Below, one piece after another: positions 1 to 7,895 of a stretch of DNA of 64,000 nucleotides. The stretch spans positions 1-64,000 of the forward strand of contig JAGANL010000015.1 in NCBI GenBank assembly GCA_017624235.1. The letters are read 5' to 3'. Position 1 is the first letter of the stretch, and each line of letters opens with the position of its first letter. The notes under the pieces were generated by a model. That model worked only from the letters and a program-made list of their open reading frames with translations, was not told the DNA's origin and searched no databases. A program made the position numbers and the translations under genes. This DNA is from Lachnospiraceae bacterium. GTDB taxonomy: Bacteria; Bacillota; Clostridia; Lachnospirales; Lachnospiraceae.

Positions 1-35
1 AGCAGGTATTCCGGCAGAATATCGGAAGCGAAGCT

Positions 36-1235
36 TTAGGATTCTTTTCTGCAGTTTTCTACAATTTTTCCTACTGCGTGGATGACATCCTCCACATCCT
101 GATCGCTCATCGCATAGTAGAGCGGCAGGGTGATAATCTCCTCATAGAGCTTCTCCGCATTGGGGCAGAGTCCCCTTTGATATCCCAATTTTTCATAGTA
201 TGGGAAGTAATAGGTGGGAATATAATGCACATTACAGCAGATATTTTCCGCTCCCAGAGCATCAAAGAACTGTCTTCGGTCTATCGTCAGCTTTTCCGGA
301 CAGATACGCAGAATATAAAGATGTCTGGTCGTATCGGATTCCGGTATTTCCTGCTGTACTGTAATCTCCGGCATTTGAGAAAAAGCCTCGTTATAGCGTG
401 CTACAATTTTTTTTCTGCGCTCACGGAACAGGGGCAGTTTCTTCAGCTGGCTGATAATGAGTGCCGCCTGCATATCCGTCATGCGGTAATTCATGCCAAG
501 TGCAACCTGTTCATAGTACCATGAGCCATCCGGAATGTGCTCCATGAATTTTTCGTTTCGGGTAATTCCATGCGAACGGTAGAGCAGTGCTTTTTCATAA
601 TATTCCACATTATTGGTCAGAATCGCACCGCCTTCGCCTCCGGTAATCGTTTTCACCGGATGGAAGCTGAAGGTCGTCATATCCGCAACAGAGCCTACCG
701 GCTTTCCTTTATAGAGCGTACCAATAGAATGTGCCGCATCCTCGATCAGAACAACGCCTTTTTCATGGCACATGGTAAGCAGCTCATCCACCTGCACAGC
801 CTGACCTGTGTAGTCAACTGCCACAACTGCTTTTGTCCTTTCTGTCATATGCGCCTTTACGGAAGCCGGATCGATATTGTAGGTTTCGGGATCAATGTCT
901 GCAAATACCGGTCTGCCGCCGCAGTATAAGGCACAGTTTGCGGAAGCAGCAAAGGTGATGGGAGTCGTTATCACCTCGTCTCCCTCTCCCACACCGGCAA
1001 TCTGACAGGCAATATGTAAGGCAGCCGTATCGTTGCTGACTGCTACGGCATATTTTGCTCCCGTAATCTCGCAGAGCTTCGCCTCCAGCTCCGTAATCTT
1101 CGGCCCGCAGGTCAGATAATCGCTCCGCAGGACATCGGTCACTGCCTGAATATCCTCTTCATCGATGTATTGGTGTCCATAAAATAATTTGGTATCTCTT
1201 ACCGGAGTTCCTCCGTTCATTGCCAGTTTTTCCAT
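36..1235 (-). CDS. pseC: PseC-like UDP-4-keto sugar aminotransferase (DegT/DnrJ/EryC1)
   Basis: PLP-dependent aminotransferase of the DegT/DnrJ/EryC1/StrS fold. In the pseudaminic acid pathway PseC aminates C4 of the 4-keto sugar made by PseB. The full 399 aa is present: a GDEVITTPITF cofactor-pocket stretch near 85-95, EDAAHS (165-170) with the Asp that contacts PLP, and the Schiff-base Lys195 in FHPVK. The opening MNGGTPVRDTKLFYGHQYID is typical of PseC. It lies 129 bp downstream of pseB on the same strand, which supports the pathway call. The ATG has an AAAGGCGG-type RBS somewhat far upstream. No later pathway gene (PseF, G, H, I) is in the window; they may lie beyond the left edge. The alternative is a related 4-amino-4,6-dideoxy sugar route. 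Confidence 0.88.
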   Translation of the reverse strand: MEKLAMNGGTPVRDTKLFYGHQYIDEEDIQAVTDVLRSDYLTCGPKITELEAKLCEITGAKYAVAVSNDTAALHIACQIAGVGEGDEVITTPITFAASANCALYCGGRPVFADIDPETYNIDPASVKAHMTERTKAVVAVDYTGQAVQVDELLTMCHEKGVVLIEDAAHSIGTLYKGKPVGSVADMTTFSFHPVKTITGGEGGAILTNNVEYYEKALLYRSHGITRNEKFMEHIPDGSWYYEQVALGMNYRMTDMQAALIISQLKKLPLFRERRKKIVARYNEAFSQMPEITVQQEIPESDTTRHLYILRICPEKLTIDRRQFFDALGAENICCNVHYIPTYYFPYYEKLGYQRGLCPNAEKLYEEIITLPLYYAMSDQDVEDVIHAVGKIVENCRKES

Positions 1236-1274
1236 ACTGCAATACCGCCTTTCTCGGATCTTACATGGGATTTT

Positions 1275-1336
1275 GAAACAGGCAGCAGACGGGAACCAAA
1301 CTTTTGAATGGTCCGCCAGCCTGCTGCCCTCTGTTC
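1275..1336 (-). repeat. Imperfect inverted repeat between pseB and pseC
   Basis: The arms GAAACAGGCAGCAG (1275-1288) and CTGCTGCCCTCTGTTC (1321-1336) are complementary apart from a small bulge, and they enclose about 32 nt. The hairpin lies in the 129-bp pseB-pseC spacer. No T-tract follows on the minus strand, so it is not a convincing terminator. An mRNA-stability or processing structure that sets pseC level is possible. Confidence 0.4.
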
Positions 1337-1364
1337 CGATTTTCTGATTTGTATTTTTTATCTC

Positions 1365-2372
1365 TTATTTTTCCAGTTCCACTGTCTTAAGCAGTTCTCT
1401 GATTTCTTCTACCGTAAGCCACCAGTCATTGTTGCCGGAGCTGTAGGAAAAGCCCTCCGGTACCTTTTTGCCGGTCGGGACCGCCTTTTTGGACTCGCTC
1501 CATACCATCTGCGGATATACGATAAAATGCTTGTCATATTCATAGGTGGTCAGGGAATCCTCCACGGTTACCATAATCTCATGCAGCTTTTCACCTTCAC
1601 GGATACCAACCTCAGGCATCCTGCAGCCCGGAAGCATGGCTTCTGCCAAATCGGTAATCTTAAAGGAAGGAATCTTGGAGATAAAGGTCTCTCCACCCTT
1701 TGCTTCCTCCAACGCTTTGATGACCAGCTCTACTCCCTGCTGTAAGCTAATCCAGAAACGGGTCATGCGATAATCGGTAATCGGCAGCTCCGTACCGCCG
1801 TTTTTGATAATATTGTGAAAAAACGGAATGACGGAACCACGGCTGCCTGCCACATTTCCGTAACGGACGATGGAAAAGCTGATGTCCTTACTGCCTGCAT
1901 AGGCATTGGCTGCAATAAAGAGCTTATCGGAGACGAGCTTTGTACCGCCATATAAATTGACCGGATTTACTGCCTTATCCGTAGAAAGCGCAACAACCTT
2001 CTTTACATCCTTATCCAGTGCCGCTTCGATGATATTCTGCGCACCATGGATATTGGTCTTAATGGCTTCATTCGGATTGTACTCGCAAGCCGGCACCTGC
2101 TTCATAGCCGCTGCATGAACGACATAATCCACACCTTCAAAAGCACGCATCAGTCTTTCTTTGTCTCTGACATCTCCGATAAAGAAACGAAGCTTCGGCG
2201 CATATTCCTTAAATTCATTCGCCATCATCCACTGCTTAAATTCATCACGGGAGTAGATGATAATCTTCTTCGGATTGTAGTGGGTCAGCACATATTTGGT
2301 AAAGCATTTTCCAAAAGAGCCTGTACCACCTGTTACTAAAATTGTTTTATCATTTAACATTCTAAGAACCAT
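1365..2372 (-). CDS. pseB: PseB-like UDP-GlcNAc 4,6-dehydratase (inverting)
   Basis: Extended short-chain dehydrogenase of the FlaA1/PseB type. It converts UDP-GlcNAc to a UDP-4-keto-6-deoxy-hexosamine, the first step towards pseudaminic acid and related amino sugars. The Rossmann motif TGGTGSFGK is at 14-22, STDKAVNPVNLYGGTK spans 130-145 with the Tyr141/Lys145 pair, and the length (335 aa) is normal. The first ATG is favoured because AAGGA lies 5 nt upstream; a second ATG (2360) would match the usual family N-terminus but is poorly spaced. It is followed by pseC, whose product uses its product. A retaining CapD-type dehydratase is less likely because those are usually longer membrane proteins. 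Confidence 0.88.
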   Translation of the reverse strand: MVLRMLNDKTILVTGGTGSFGKCFTKYVLTHYNPKKIIIYSRDEFKQWMMANEFKEYAPKLRFFIGDVRDKERLMRAFEGVDYVVHAAAMKQVPACEYNPNEAIKTNIHGAQNIIEAALDKDVKKVVALSTDKAVNPVNLYGGTKLVSDKLFIAANAYAGSKDISFSIVRYGNVAGSRGSVIPFFHNIIKNGGTELPITDYRMTRFWISLQQGVELVIKALEEAKGGETFISKIPSFKITDLAEAMLPGCRMPEVGIREGEKLHEIMVTVEDSLTTYEYDKHFIVYPQMVWSESKKAVPTGKKVPEGFSYSSGNNDWWLTVEEIRELLKTVELEK

Positions 2373-2442
2373 GCCTTTCCTTACAAACTGCTTTCATACT
2401 ATCAAAAAATTCCTAAAAAGTCTACTGGTTGAGAAATTTCTG

Positions 2443-3486
2443 TCATGAATTTGCAGACTTTTTCCTTCCGGCACGCCATCTGCGATATGCCCACAATGCC
2501 CGGTAATACATCAAAAACAGGAGGCTGCTTTTCAGCTGACAGTCAATCATCCGCTTCTGCTCTGCATCTGTTTTTTCCAGATAATAGGGATTTTGGCGAA
2601 AGTCCGGAAATTCCTTCAAAATTCCGGCCTTCATTTTATTGAGATAGGACAGTTTTGATGGACGTACGCCTGCCACATAGGTAAACAAAGTATTTACATA
2701 ATACAGCTCCGTAAAACGGTATTCCAACGGTACCTTGAACCGCTCAAAAAAGCCATACTGCTTAAACTGATCCACCAGCATCTGACCCGTTATCAGCCGG
2801 TCATTGCACTTAGCTTCACTGATGTGATGGACGGTGGAAACCGAATGCTGGTAATAATAGTAAAGCGGCTCCTCCACCTTCTCAAAATGCCTGAAATGCA
2901 AAAGCCAGACCGGCGCTGCACAATTATCCTCGTAGAATACCTTTTCGGGAAAATCCAGATGGTTCTGCCGAATCACCTCATGCTTATAAATCTTGACGAC
3001 CATGCTTCCCGGCTGCAGGATCAGCTTTCCATACTTTTCATCATCCAGTATTCCGGTCTGCTCCATAGTGTTATTCTGTACAATCCGGCCTATTTTCATA
3101 CTATGTTCATATGTGATGTGATAATCGCAGCCTACGACATCCGCCCCGGTCTGTTCCGCTTTTTTCAGGAGCTTCTCGTACATATCCGGCGCAATCCAGT
3201 CATCGCTGTCAATAAAGCCAATCCATTCACCCTTGGCCTCCTGCAGTCCCAGATTCTTGGCTCCACCCTGTCTGCGGTTCTCCGGGGAATGAATGGCCTT
3301 TACCCGGTTGGGATGTTTTTCGGCATATTCACGCAGGATGTCCATGGAATGGTCTGTGGAGCAGTCATCCACCGCTATGATTTCATAGTCCGATATCGTC
3401 TGGTTCAGCAAGGAATCCAGACAGTAATTCAGTTTTCCATCTGCGGCCATGTTGTAGACCGGTACGATAATGCTCAGTTTTTTCAT
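2443..3486 (-). CDS. Family 2 glycosyltransferase
   Basis: Cytoplasmic GT-A (GT2) enzyme that probably adds one sugar to the lipid-linked repeat unit. The N-terminal domain shows LSIIVPVYN, the nucleotide-binding VDD (39-41), and the metal-binding DSDD (93-96) followed by W and PDMYE. The C-terminal ~200 aa is variable, ends in a basic tail (RRWRAGRKK), and probably contacts membrane or acceptor. The length (347 aa) and layout resemble the GT2 at 52075-53118, with the same PDMYE and GADVV-type segments, so the two are probably paralogues. Donor and acceptor cannot be read from sequence. It lies immediately upstream of pseB in the same operon. Confidence 0.87.
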   Translation of the reverse strand: MKKLSIIVPVYNMAADGKLNYCLDSLLNQTISDYEIIAVDDCSTDHSMDILREYAEKHPNRVKAIHSPENRRQGGAKNLGLQEAKGEWIGFIDSDDWIAPDMYEKLLKKAEQTGADVVGCDYHITYEHSMKIGRIVQNNTMEQTGILDDEKYGKLILQPGSMVVKIYKHEVIRQNHLDFPEKVFYEDNCAAPVWLLHFRHFEKVEEPLYYYYQHSVSTVHHISEAKCNDRLITGQMLVDQFKQYGFFERFKVPLEYRFTELYYVNTLFTYVAGVRPSKLSYLNKMKAGILKEFPDFRQNPYYLEKTDAEQKRMIDCQLKSSLLFLMYYRALWAYRRWRAGRKKSANS

Positions 3487-3523
3487 AGTCTTGTTCCTAT
3501 TGGGATTCCTTCTGTTTATTTTC

Positions 3524-3925
3524 TCAAAAATCTGATACGAGCTTGATCAACTGCTCTGCAGTTTCTACCTGATGAACCGTGACATCCTTGGATGCAATAT
3601 AAAAGGTATCATAATCACTCTCGTGTCTAATTTCCTCTGCCTTCACTATTTTTCTTCCAAAGTCTCGTGGAAATATTTCCGTAGCAACATAATTTTTATT
3701 GAAATAGGCCAGTGTGTCTTTATGCCGTTTAAATGCAATGCCTTCTGTTGCCAGCACCGCTGATATGGCATGAAAAATAGCATAATAAGCACGGTTATTG
3801 GCTCCCCGATAAGCCTCTGCTTCCAACAGCACCTGTGCTGACTTCAAATCTTCTTTTGCTACCTGCAGACGATAGTTGACTACATCATTTTTATTTCCTA
3901 TATCCGTTGCGTCAGGCTGCTTCAT
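3524..3925 (-). CDS. HEPN-domain protein (putative HepT-like toxin)
   Basis: Small all-helical HEPN protein of about 133 aa. It shows the family pattern NRAYYAIFHAISA near the first helix pair and a RHESDYDTFY segment towards the C-terminus. In MNT/HEPN toxin-antitoxin pairs the HEPN partner is usually an RNase toxin kept inactive by the nucleotidyltransferase, which AMPylates a tyrosine. The start at 3925 is chosen because a GGAGG precedes it and the upstream frame is inside the neighbouring nucleotidyltransferase gene. It overlaps that gene by 14 nt, so the two are translationally coupled. The pair sits between a GT2 and an ABC transporter inside the polysaccharide operon. A non-toxin HEPN role cannot be excluded. 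Confidence 0.8.
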   Translation of the reverse strand: MKQPDATDIGNKNDVVNYRLQVAKEDLKSAQVLLEAEAYRGANNRAYYAIFHAISAVLATEGIAFKRHKDTLAYFNKNYVATEIFPRDFGRKIVKAEEIRHESDYDTFYIASKDVTVHQVETAEQLIKLVSDF

Positions 3926-4253
3926 ATATCGATATTCCCTCCTTTGCCACGTTGGAATAAAACGGGTATGCCTGGCACCAATAATGGAAGTGATCAATAT
4001 TTTTAACTACAGGCATAAACCAGACATCATGATCTACATTATAATCAAAACCAAGTTCTGATAAAGCATCCGAAAACTGATCCAGCCTGTCCTCTGGCAG
4101 ATCAACCAAAAGCATAATATCCACATCCGAGTCTGTCCTGAAATCACCTCTGGCGTAAGAACCATATAAAATAACCTGCTTTAAATGTGTTCCATAAATC
4201 TTACGTATTGCTGTTACGTACTCTTCAATCAACTTTTGCATGATTTGCGACAT
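3912..4253 (-). CDS. Minimal nucleotidyltransferase (MNT, antitoxin partner of HEPN)
   Basis: DNA-polymerase-beta-fold nucleotidyltransferase of about 113 aa. The signature GSYARGDFRTDSDVD (31-45) is intact, with GS and the two metal-binding aspartates D43 and D45, so catalytic activity is expected. Family knowledge: such MNT proteins neutralise HEPN toxins by AMPylating them. The start at 4253 is chosen for the GGTGA just upstream; an ATG at 4280 is an alternative. It begins 43 nt after the ABC transporter gene and overlaps the HEPN gene, so the order is antitoxin then toxin. The toxin-antitoxin role is inferred from pairing. Confidence 0.82.
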   Translation of the reverse strand: MSQIMQKLIEEYVTAIRKIYGTHLKQVILYGSYARGDFRTDSDVDIMLLVDLPEDRLDQFSDALSELGFDYNVDHDVWFMPVVKNIDHFHYWCQAYPFYSNVAKEGISIYEAA

Positions 4254-4296
4254 ATGCTCACCCACTTTCCTGTAAATCATTCATCATAATGATTTC

Positions 4297-6033
4297 CTAC
4301 CGATCTCTCGTAATCTTCCCATTCTCCACGCGGTATACTTCGTCGCACTTTTCAATCGTCTGCAGTCTGTGTGCAATGATAATCATGGTCTTTCGTCCAT
4401 GCAGCCTGTTGATGGAATCCATGATGGCTGCCTCGGTATCGTTGTCCAGTGCAGAGGTTGCTTCATCCAGAATGAGTACCTCCGGGTCGTTATAGAGCGC
4501 TCTGGCAATACCGATTCTCTGTCTCTGTCCACCGGAAATACGGATGCCACGCTCGCCGACTCCGGTATACTCCTTGTCCGGCAGGGAGTTTACAAATTCG
4601 TCGAGCTGGGCCTCCTTTAAGGCATACCACAGTTTTTCCTCATCAATTTCCTCTTCCTTCACACCAAAGGCCACATTTTTCCGAATGTCCGCATCCAGAA
4701 GAGAGATCATCTGCGGAATATAGCCGATGTTTTTGAGCCATTCTCTATAATGCTCCATGACATTGACACCGTCTGCACAGATGGTGCCGCTTTTTAACTT
4801 CAAAAGTCCCAGAATAATGTCCACTACTGTGGTCTTTCCGGCACCGGAGCCGCCGACGATACCGATGGAGCTGCCCACTTTAATGGTCAGATCCGCATGG
4901 TCAAAAATCAGTTTTTCGGTATTCGGATAAGCATAGGTAATATCCCGCAGTGTAATTTCCCTGGTAACCGGCAGCTTTTCCTTCGTATCCACCGCATAGG
5001 AAAGGTCTGTGTTTTCCTCGCTGATATCCTCCACCAGATTGTCGCTGACGTTCATAAAGAACGGCTCACAGTAAGCCATCTGGGTCAGCTGATTGTTGAT
5101 GCGGCTGGCAGAAGGCATGAGGCGCATCGCCGCAACGGCAAAGGCACCCAGTACCGGAAGCATATCACCAACATTGTTTCCTGCCAGAATCATACAGAGC
5201 ATATAGGCCACCATGCCCGCAATGCAGACCGTCTCAATCAACAGCTTCGGAGAGTTGCTGAACAGACAGAAGCGCTCCATTGCTTTGATAAAGCCCTCTC
5301 CCTGCTTCATGTATTCATCAATAAAGTATTGTTCCTTTCCGGTCACCTTCACTTCCTTAATACCGGTAACGGCCTGTGCAATCCACTGATACATCGATGC
5401 GCCGTAGTCCTGGTTTTCCTTTCCGGTCCGGTTCATGATGGGTTTGATGACCTTCTTAATGACAATCAGGGTCAGCACGAGAAGGCTGGCAATTACGACC
5501 GTCATCAGGGCATCCAGTTTTAACAGGATAACACCAAGCGTTACAAAAACGATGGCTTCGGACATCACCTGTAAAAGCGCCAGAATCAGAGCATACATGT
5601 TGTTGACATCCGCTGCAATGCTTCGCTGGATCGTGGCCGTATCCGCATTCAGGAAATATTCATAATCCTTTTTGATATAGCTGCGCAGCAGTCTCTGTGC
5701 CGTGTAGAACTGGTTCGTATATACAAAATGATACAGCCGCTTCTGCATGAAAAACAGAAACAGATTTTTGAGTACAAATGCCAGAATCAGAGCTGCCATG
5801 ACAATGACCGTAAACTGCGTAATGCTCTGCATATGCAGTCCATGGTAAAGGTCTGCAACAATTCCCTCACCCTCAATAGCCTCCGGCGTCAGCACAACCT
5901 GAATGACCGGAACGACCAGTGTAATGCTGGCACTTTCCAGCACGGCACCAATCAGCATCAAAAAGACCAGCACGGCCATCTGCCGTTTCTGCTTGCGGTT
6001 CATCAATTTCATCAGTTTCTTATAGATTCTCAT
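4297..6033 (-). CDS. ABC transporter, fused permease and ATPase (MsbA/PglK-like)
   Basis: Half-transporter exporter of 578 aa that would work as a homodimer in the membrane. The N-terminal ~330 aa carries six predicted membrane helices. The ATPase half shows Walker A GGSGAGKTT (394-402), signature ISGGQ (499-503), Walker B VLILDE (519-524) and H-loop His555, all intact. Family members export lipids, lipid-linked oligosaccharides (PglK) or peptides. Its place inside a glycosyltransferase operon suggests flipping of a lipid-linked glycan or glycolipid, which is inference. A Wzx-type flippase also exists at 49342-50862, so the locus may have two export routes. Confidence 0.87.
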   Translation of the reverse strand: MRIYKKLMKLMNRKQKRQMAVLVFLMLIGAVLESASITLVVPVIQVVLTPEAIEGEGIVADLYHGLHMQSITQFTVIVMAALILAFVLKNLFLFFMQKRLYHFVYTNQFYTAQRLLRSYIKKDYEYFLNADTATIQRSIAADVNNMYALILALLQVMSEAIVFVTLGVILLKLDALMTVVIASLLVLTLIVIKKVIKPIMNRTGKENQDYGASMYQWIAQAVTGIKEVKVTGKEQYFIDEYMKQGEGFIKAMERFCLFSNSPKLLIETVCIAGMVAYMLCMILAGNNVGDMLPVLGAFAVAAMRLMPSASRINNQLTQMAYCEPFFMNVSDNLVEDISEENTDLSYAVDTKEKLPVTREITLRDITYAYPNTEKLIFDHADLTIKVGSSIGIVGGSGAGKTTVVDIILGLLKLKSGTICADGVNVMEHYREWLKNIGYIPQMISLLDADIRKNVAFGVKEEEIDEEKLWYALKEAQLDEFVNSLPDKEYTGVGERGIRISGGQRQRIGIARALYNDPEVLILDEATSALDNDTEAAIMDSINRLHGRKTMIIIAHRLQTIEKCDEVYRVENGKITRDR

Positions 6034-6091
6034 TTCGGGTTAACCATACCTTTCCGCAGTTCTTTTTCTGCTCTCCGTCCTCTTTCAAAAA

Positions 6092-7171
6092 CTAGATAAT
6101 CTCATTATAGGTGTGATTTTCCTTCGGCTCATAGCGGTCCCAATAGGAAAAGCCTAAATTGATTTTCTCATCTACAAAATCCATGGTATCCATCGCTGTC
6201 GTCACGAAGGACACGGCACGCTTAAAATGAATGCCCGGCAGGAAATTCAACACCTCGATTGGGAATCTTCCCTTTAATACCGTACAATCGGGACGCAGCG
6301 CCGCATAGTCGATCGTTTCCCTCGGATGGGGCTTGATGACCACATGGCAGCCATCGCTGTATTCCTTTATGACGTCATCGCACATTTTCTTACGGATTTC
6401 CTCATCCCATGGCTGCGGCTGGGTCAGATAGAGCATACAGCCGGCATCCGCCTTATCTCCAAGCTCCTGCATCAGTTCGTCCACATCCGGTATGAAAATC
6501 TTTGTAATGATTTTCTTCTGCTCTTCAGTCAGCTTCCGCTCCAACGGCTTTCTGGGCACTTCAATGTATTTGTGAAAGTCATATTTTAAACAGGAACGGT
6601 CATTGATTTCCATATCGAGACAGTATTTTCCATATCCGTTCTGCATGAAAATAATATTTTTGGATGCCATCCACGCCTTGATTTCAAAGTGACCCCGGTT
6701 TTCATACCGGGCACCGTCCAGATTTTTCAGACAGTCCAGCCCGTCCTCCAGGGCATGGTAATAGATTTTTTTATAGCTTAAGTAATGTCCAATCGGGTCC
6801 CAATCGCAGTAGACATAAATGTCTTTATACTCCCGAAAATCGATATCAATATACGGCTCCATCAGCTTCGGAAATTTTTTGGTATAAATGATGCGGTTGA
6901 TCATATGCCATACCACATTGTTGTGGGAAGCCTTATATTTGGCAAGCTGCGGGAACTCGGTATCCCGCTTTTCCACAAAGGTATGAACCTTCGCAAATAC
7001 ACCGCTTTGTTCCAGCTGCTCCTTTAATCCGGTAAAATCCGTGGAGAGTGTGCTCAGGGCAATCTCCGCCTGTCCCTGCTTCTCCTTTGGAAGATTAAAT
7101 TCCTTTAAAAGTGTTACATATACGTTATAAAAGGTATGGCATACATAAATGCGTTCCTTTGTCTTTTCCAT
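6092..7171 (-). CDS. GT52/sialyltransferase-like glycosyltransferase (putative)
   Basis: A 359-aa soluble protein that opens with a short strand reading IYVCHTFYNVYV. Its C-terminal half contains CHVVIKPHPRE, a pattern shared by GT52 lipooligosaccharide sialyltransferases and related GT-B polysialyltransferase-type enzymes, followed by a segment (FPIEVLNF and then VTTAMDTM) typical of that nucleotide-binding half. No membrane segment is seen. Because pseB and pseC occur downstream in the same operon, transfer of a nonulosonic acid is an attractive guess, but the donor cannot be proven. Recognition rests on weak motif similarity, so a different GT-B family is possible. Confidence 0.6.
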   Translation of the reverse strand: MEKTKERIYVCHTFYNVYVTLLKEFNLPKEKQGQAEIALSTLSTDFTGLKEQLEQSGVFAKVHTFVEKRDTEFPQLAKYKASHNNVVWHMINRIIYTKKFPKLMEPYIDIDFREYKDIYVYCDWDPIGHYLSYKKIYYHALEDGLDCLKNLDGARYENRGHFEIKAWMASKNIIFMQNGYGKYCLDMEINDRSCLKYDFHKYIEVPRKPLERKLTEEQKKIITKIFIPDVDELMQELGDKADAGCMLYLTQPQPWDEEIRKKMCDDVIKEYSDGCHVVIKPHPRETIDYAALRPDCTVLKGRFPIEVLNFLPGIHFKRAVSFVTTAMDTMDFVDEKINLGFSYWDRYEPKENHTYNEII

Positions 7172-7184
7172 GTTCCTGTGCTCC

Positions 7185-7880
7185 TTACTCGATTTCTCCG
7201 GTCAGATATACGTTTAAAATATTCTGCGGATTTTCATAAAAAAAGCTGCCGTTATAGTCGTCAATTATTTCACAGACGAACGAATGATATGCCTCGATCA
7301 GCGCATCCATCCTGTCCAGCTTCTTTTCCTTTTCAATCCCCATAACCAGTCTTTTATATACCTTTCCGATATCCCAATAAGACGGAACCGCATATCTGGC
7401 AACAGCTACGTTATCAAAGTCTCCATCCGCAATTCCGGCTTCTTCAATAAAATCTTCACTGACCCGTTCTATATTATCACTATGATATATATCTGCAAGC
7501 TCATATATTTTGGAAAGCCTCTTTTTCCCCAGACAGTCTACTACATATGCTCTGTGGTTTTTTGTCTTCCTGGCAATATATTCAATCAGACTGCACGTAT
7601 AAAATAAATCGTTCTGCTTCTCTCCATGACGACATGCAATCATAAAGTCCAACCACTCCTCTGTCATTTCTTTAAACTCCAGAATACGCAAGGAATCATC
7701 TAATCTTACCGTATACGAATTCACATAGGGTGTATCATATCTGCGTGCCCAGCGCACAGCCTGTTCTCTGATAACGGTACAGTAAAAGCCTGGTCCAAAG
7801 TCCTTTGTATTACGGCCAAGTCGAATTTCAGGCTTCTCTACCATGGTATGGCTCCCATGATAAACTGTCATTTTCCCCAT
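7185..7880 (-). CDS. DUF3990 (ADP-ribosyltransferase-like) protein with DUF3791-like tail
   Basis: A 231-aa protein. Residues 1-80 match DUF3990: VYHGSHTMV at the start, then DFGPGFYCT and EQAVRWARRY. DUF3990 is placed near ADP-ribosyltransferases, where the YHGS and GFY blocks shape the NAD pocket. After residue ~90 the sequence changes to a helical LFYTCSLIEYIARKT segment and PSYWDIGKVYKRLV, resembling the DUF3791 and related small proteins often encoded beside DUF3990 genes. It may therefore be a fusion, possibly of toxin- and antitoxin-like parts, but this is inference. It lies 13 nt upstream of the GT52-like gene and downstream of a GT8-like gene, an odd place for such a protein. Confidence 0.62.
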   Translation of the reverse strand: MGKMTVYHGSHTMVEKPEIRLGRNTKDFGPGFYCTVIREQAVRWARRYDTPYVNSYTVRLDDSLRILEFKEMTEEWLDFMIACRHGEKQNDLFYTCSLIEYIARKTKNHRAYVVDCLGKKRLSKIYELADIYHSDNIERVSEDFIEEAGIADGDFDNVAVARYAVPSYWDIGKVYKRLVMGIEKEKKLDRMDALIEAYHSFVCEIIDDYNGSFFYENPQNILNVYLTGEIE

Positions 7881-7895
7881 CCTGCTCTTCCTTTC

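Noticed and set aside
1-35. Start of a further gene at the left edge
   Set aside because: Too short to support any call; no start codon is visible downstream of pseC within these bases.
4297-6033. Bacteriocin exporter
   Set aside because: There is no N-terminal peptidase domain and no precursor peptide gene nearby; the context is glycan synthesis.
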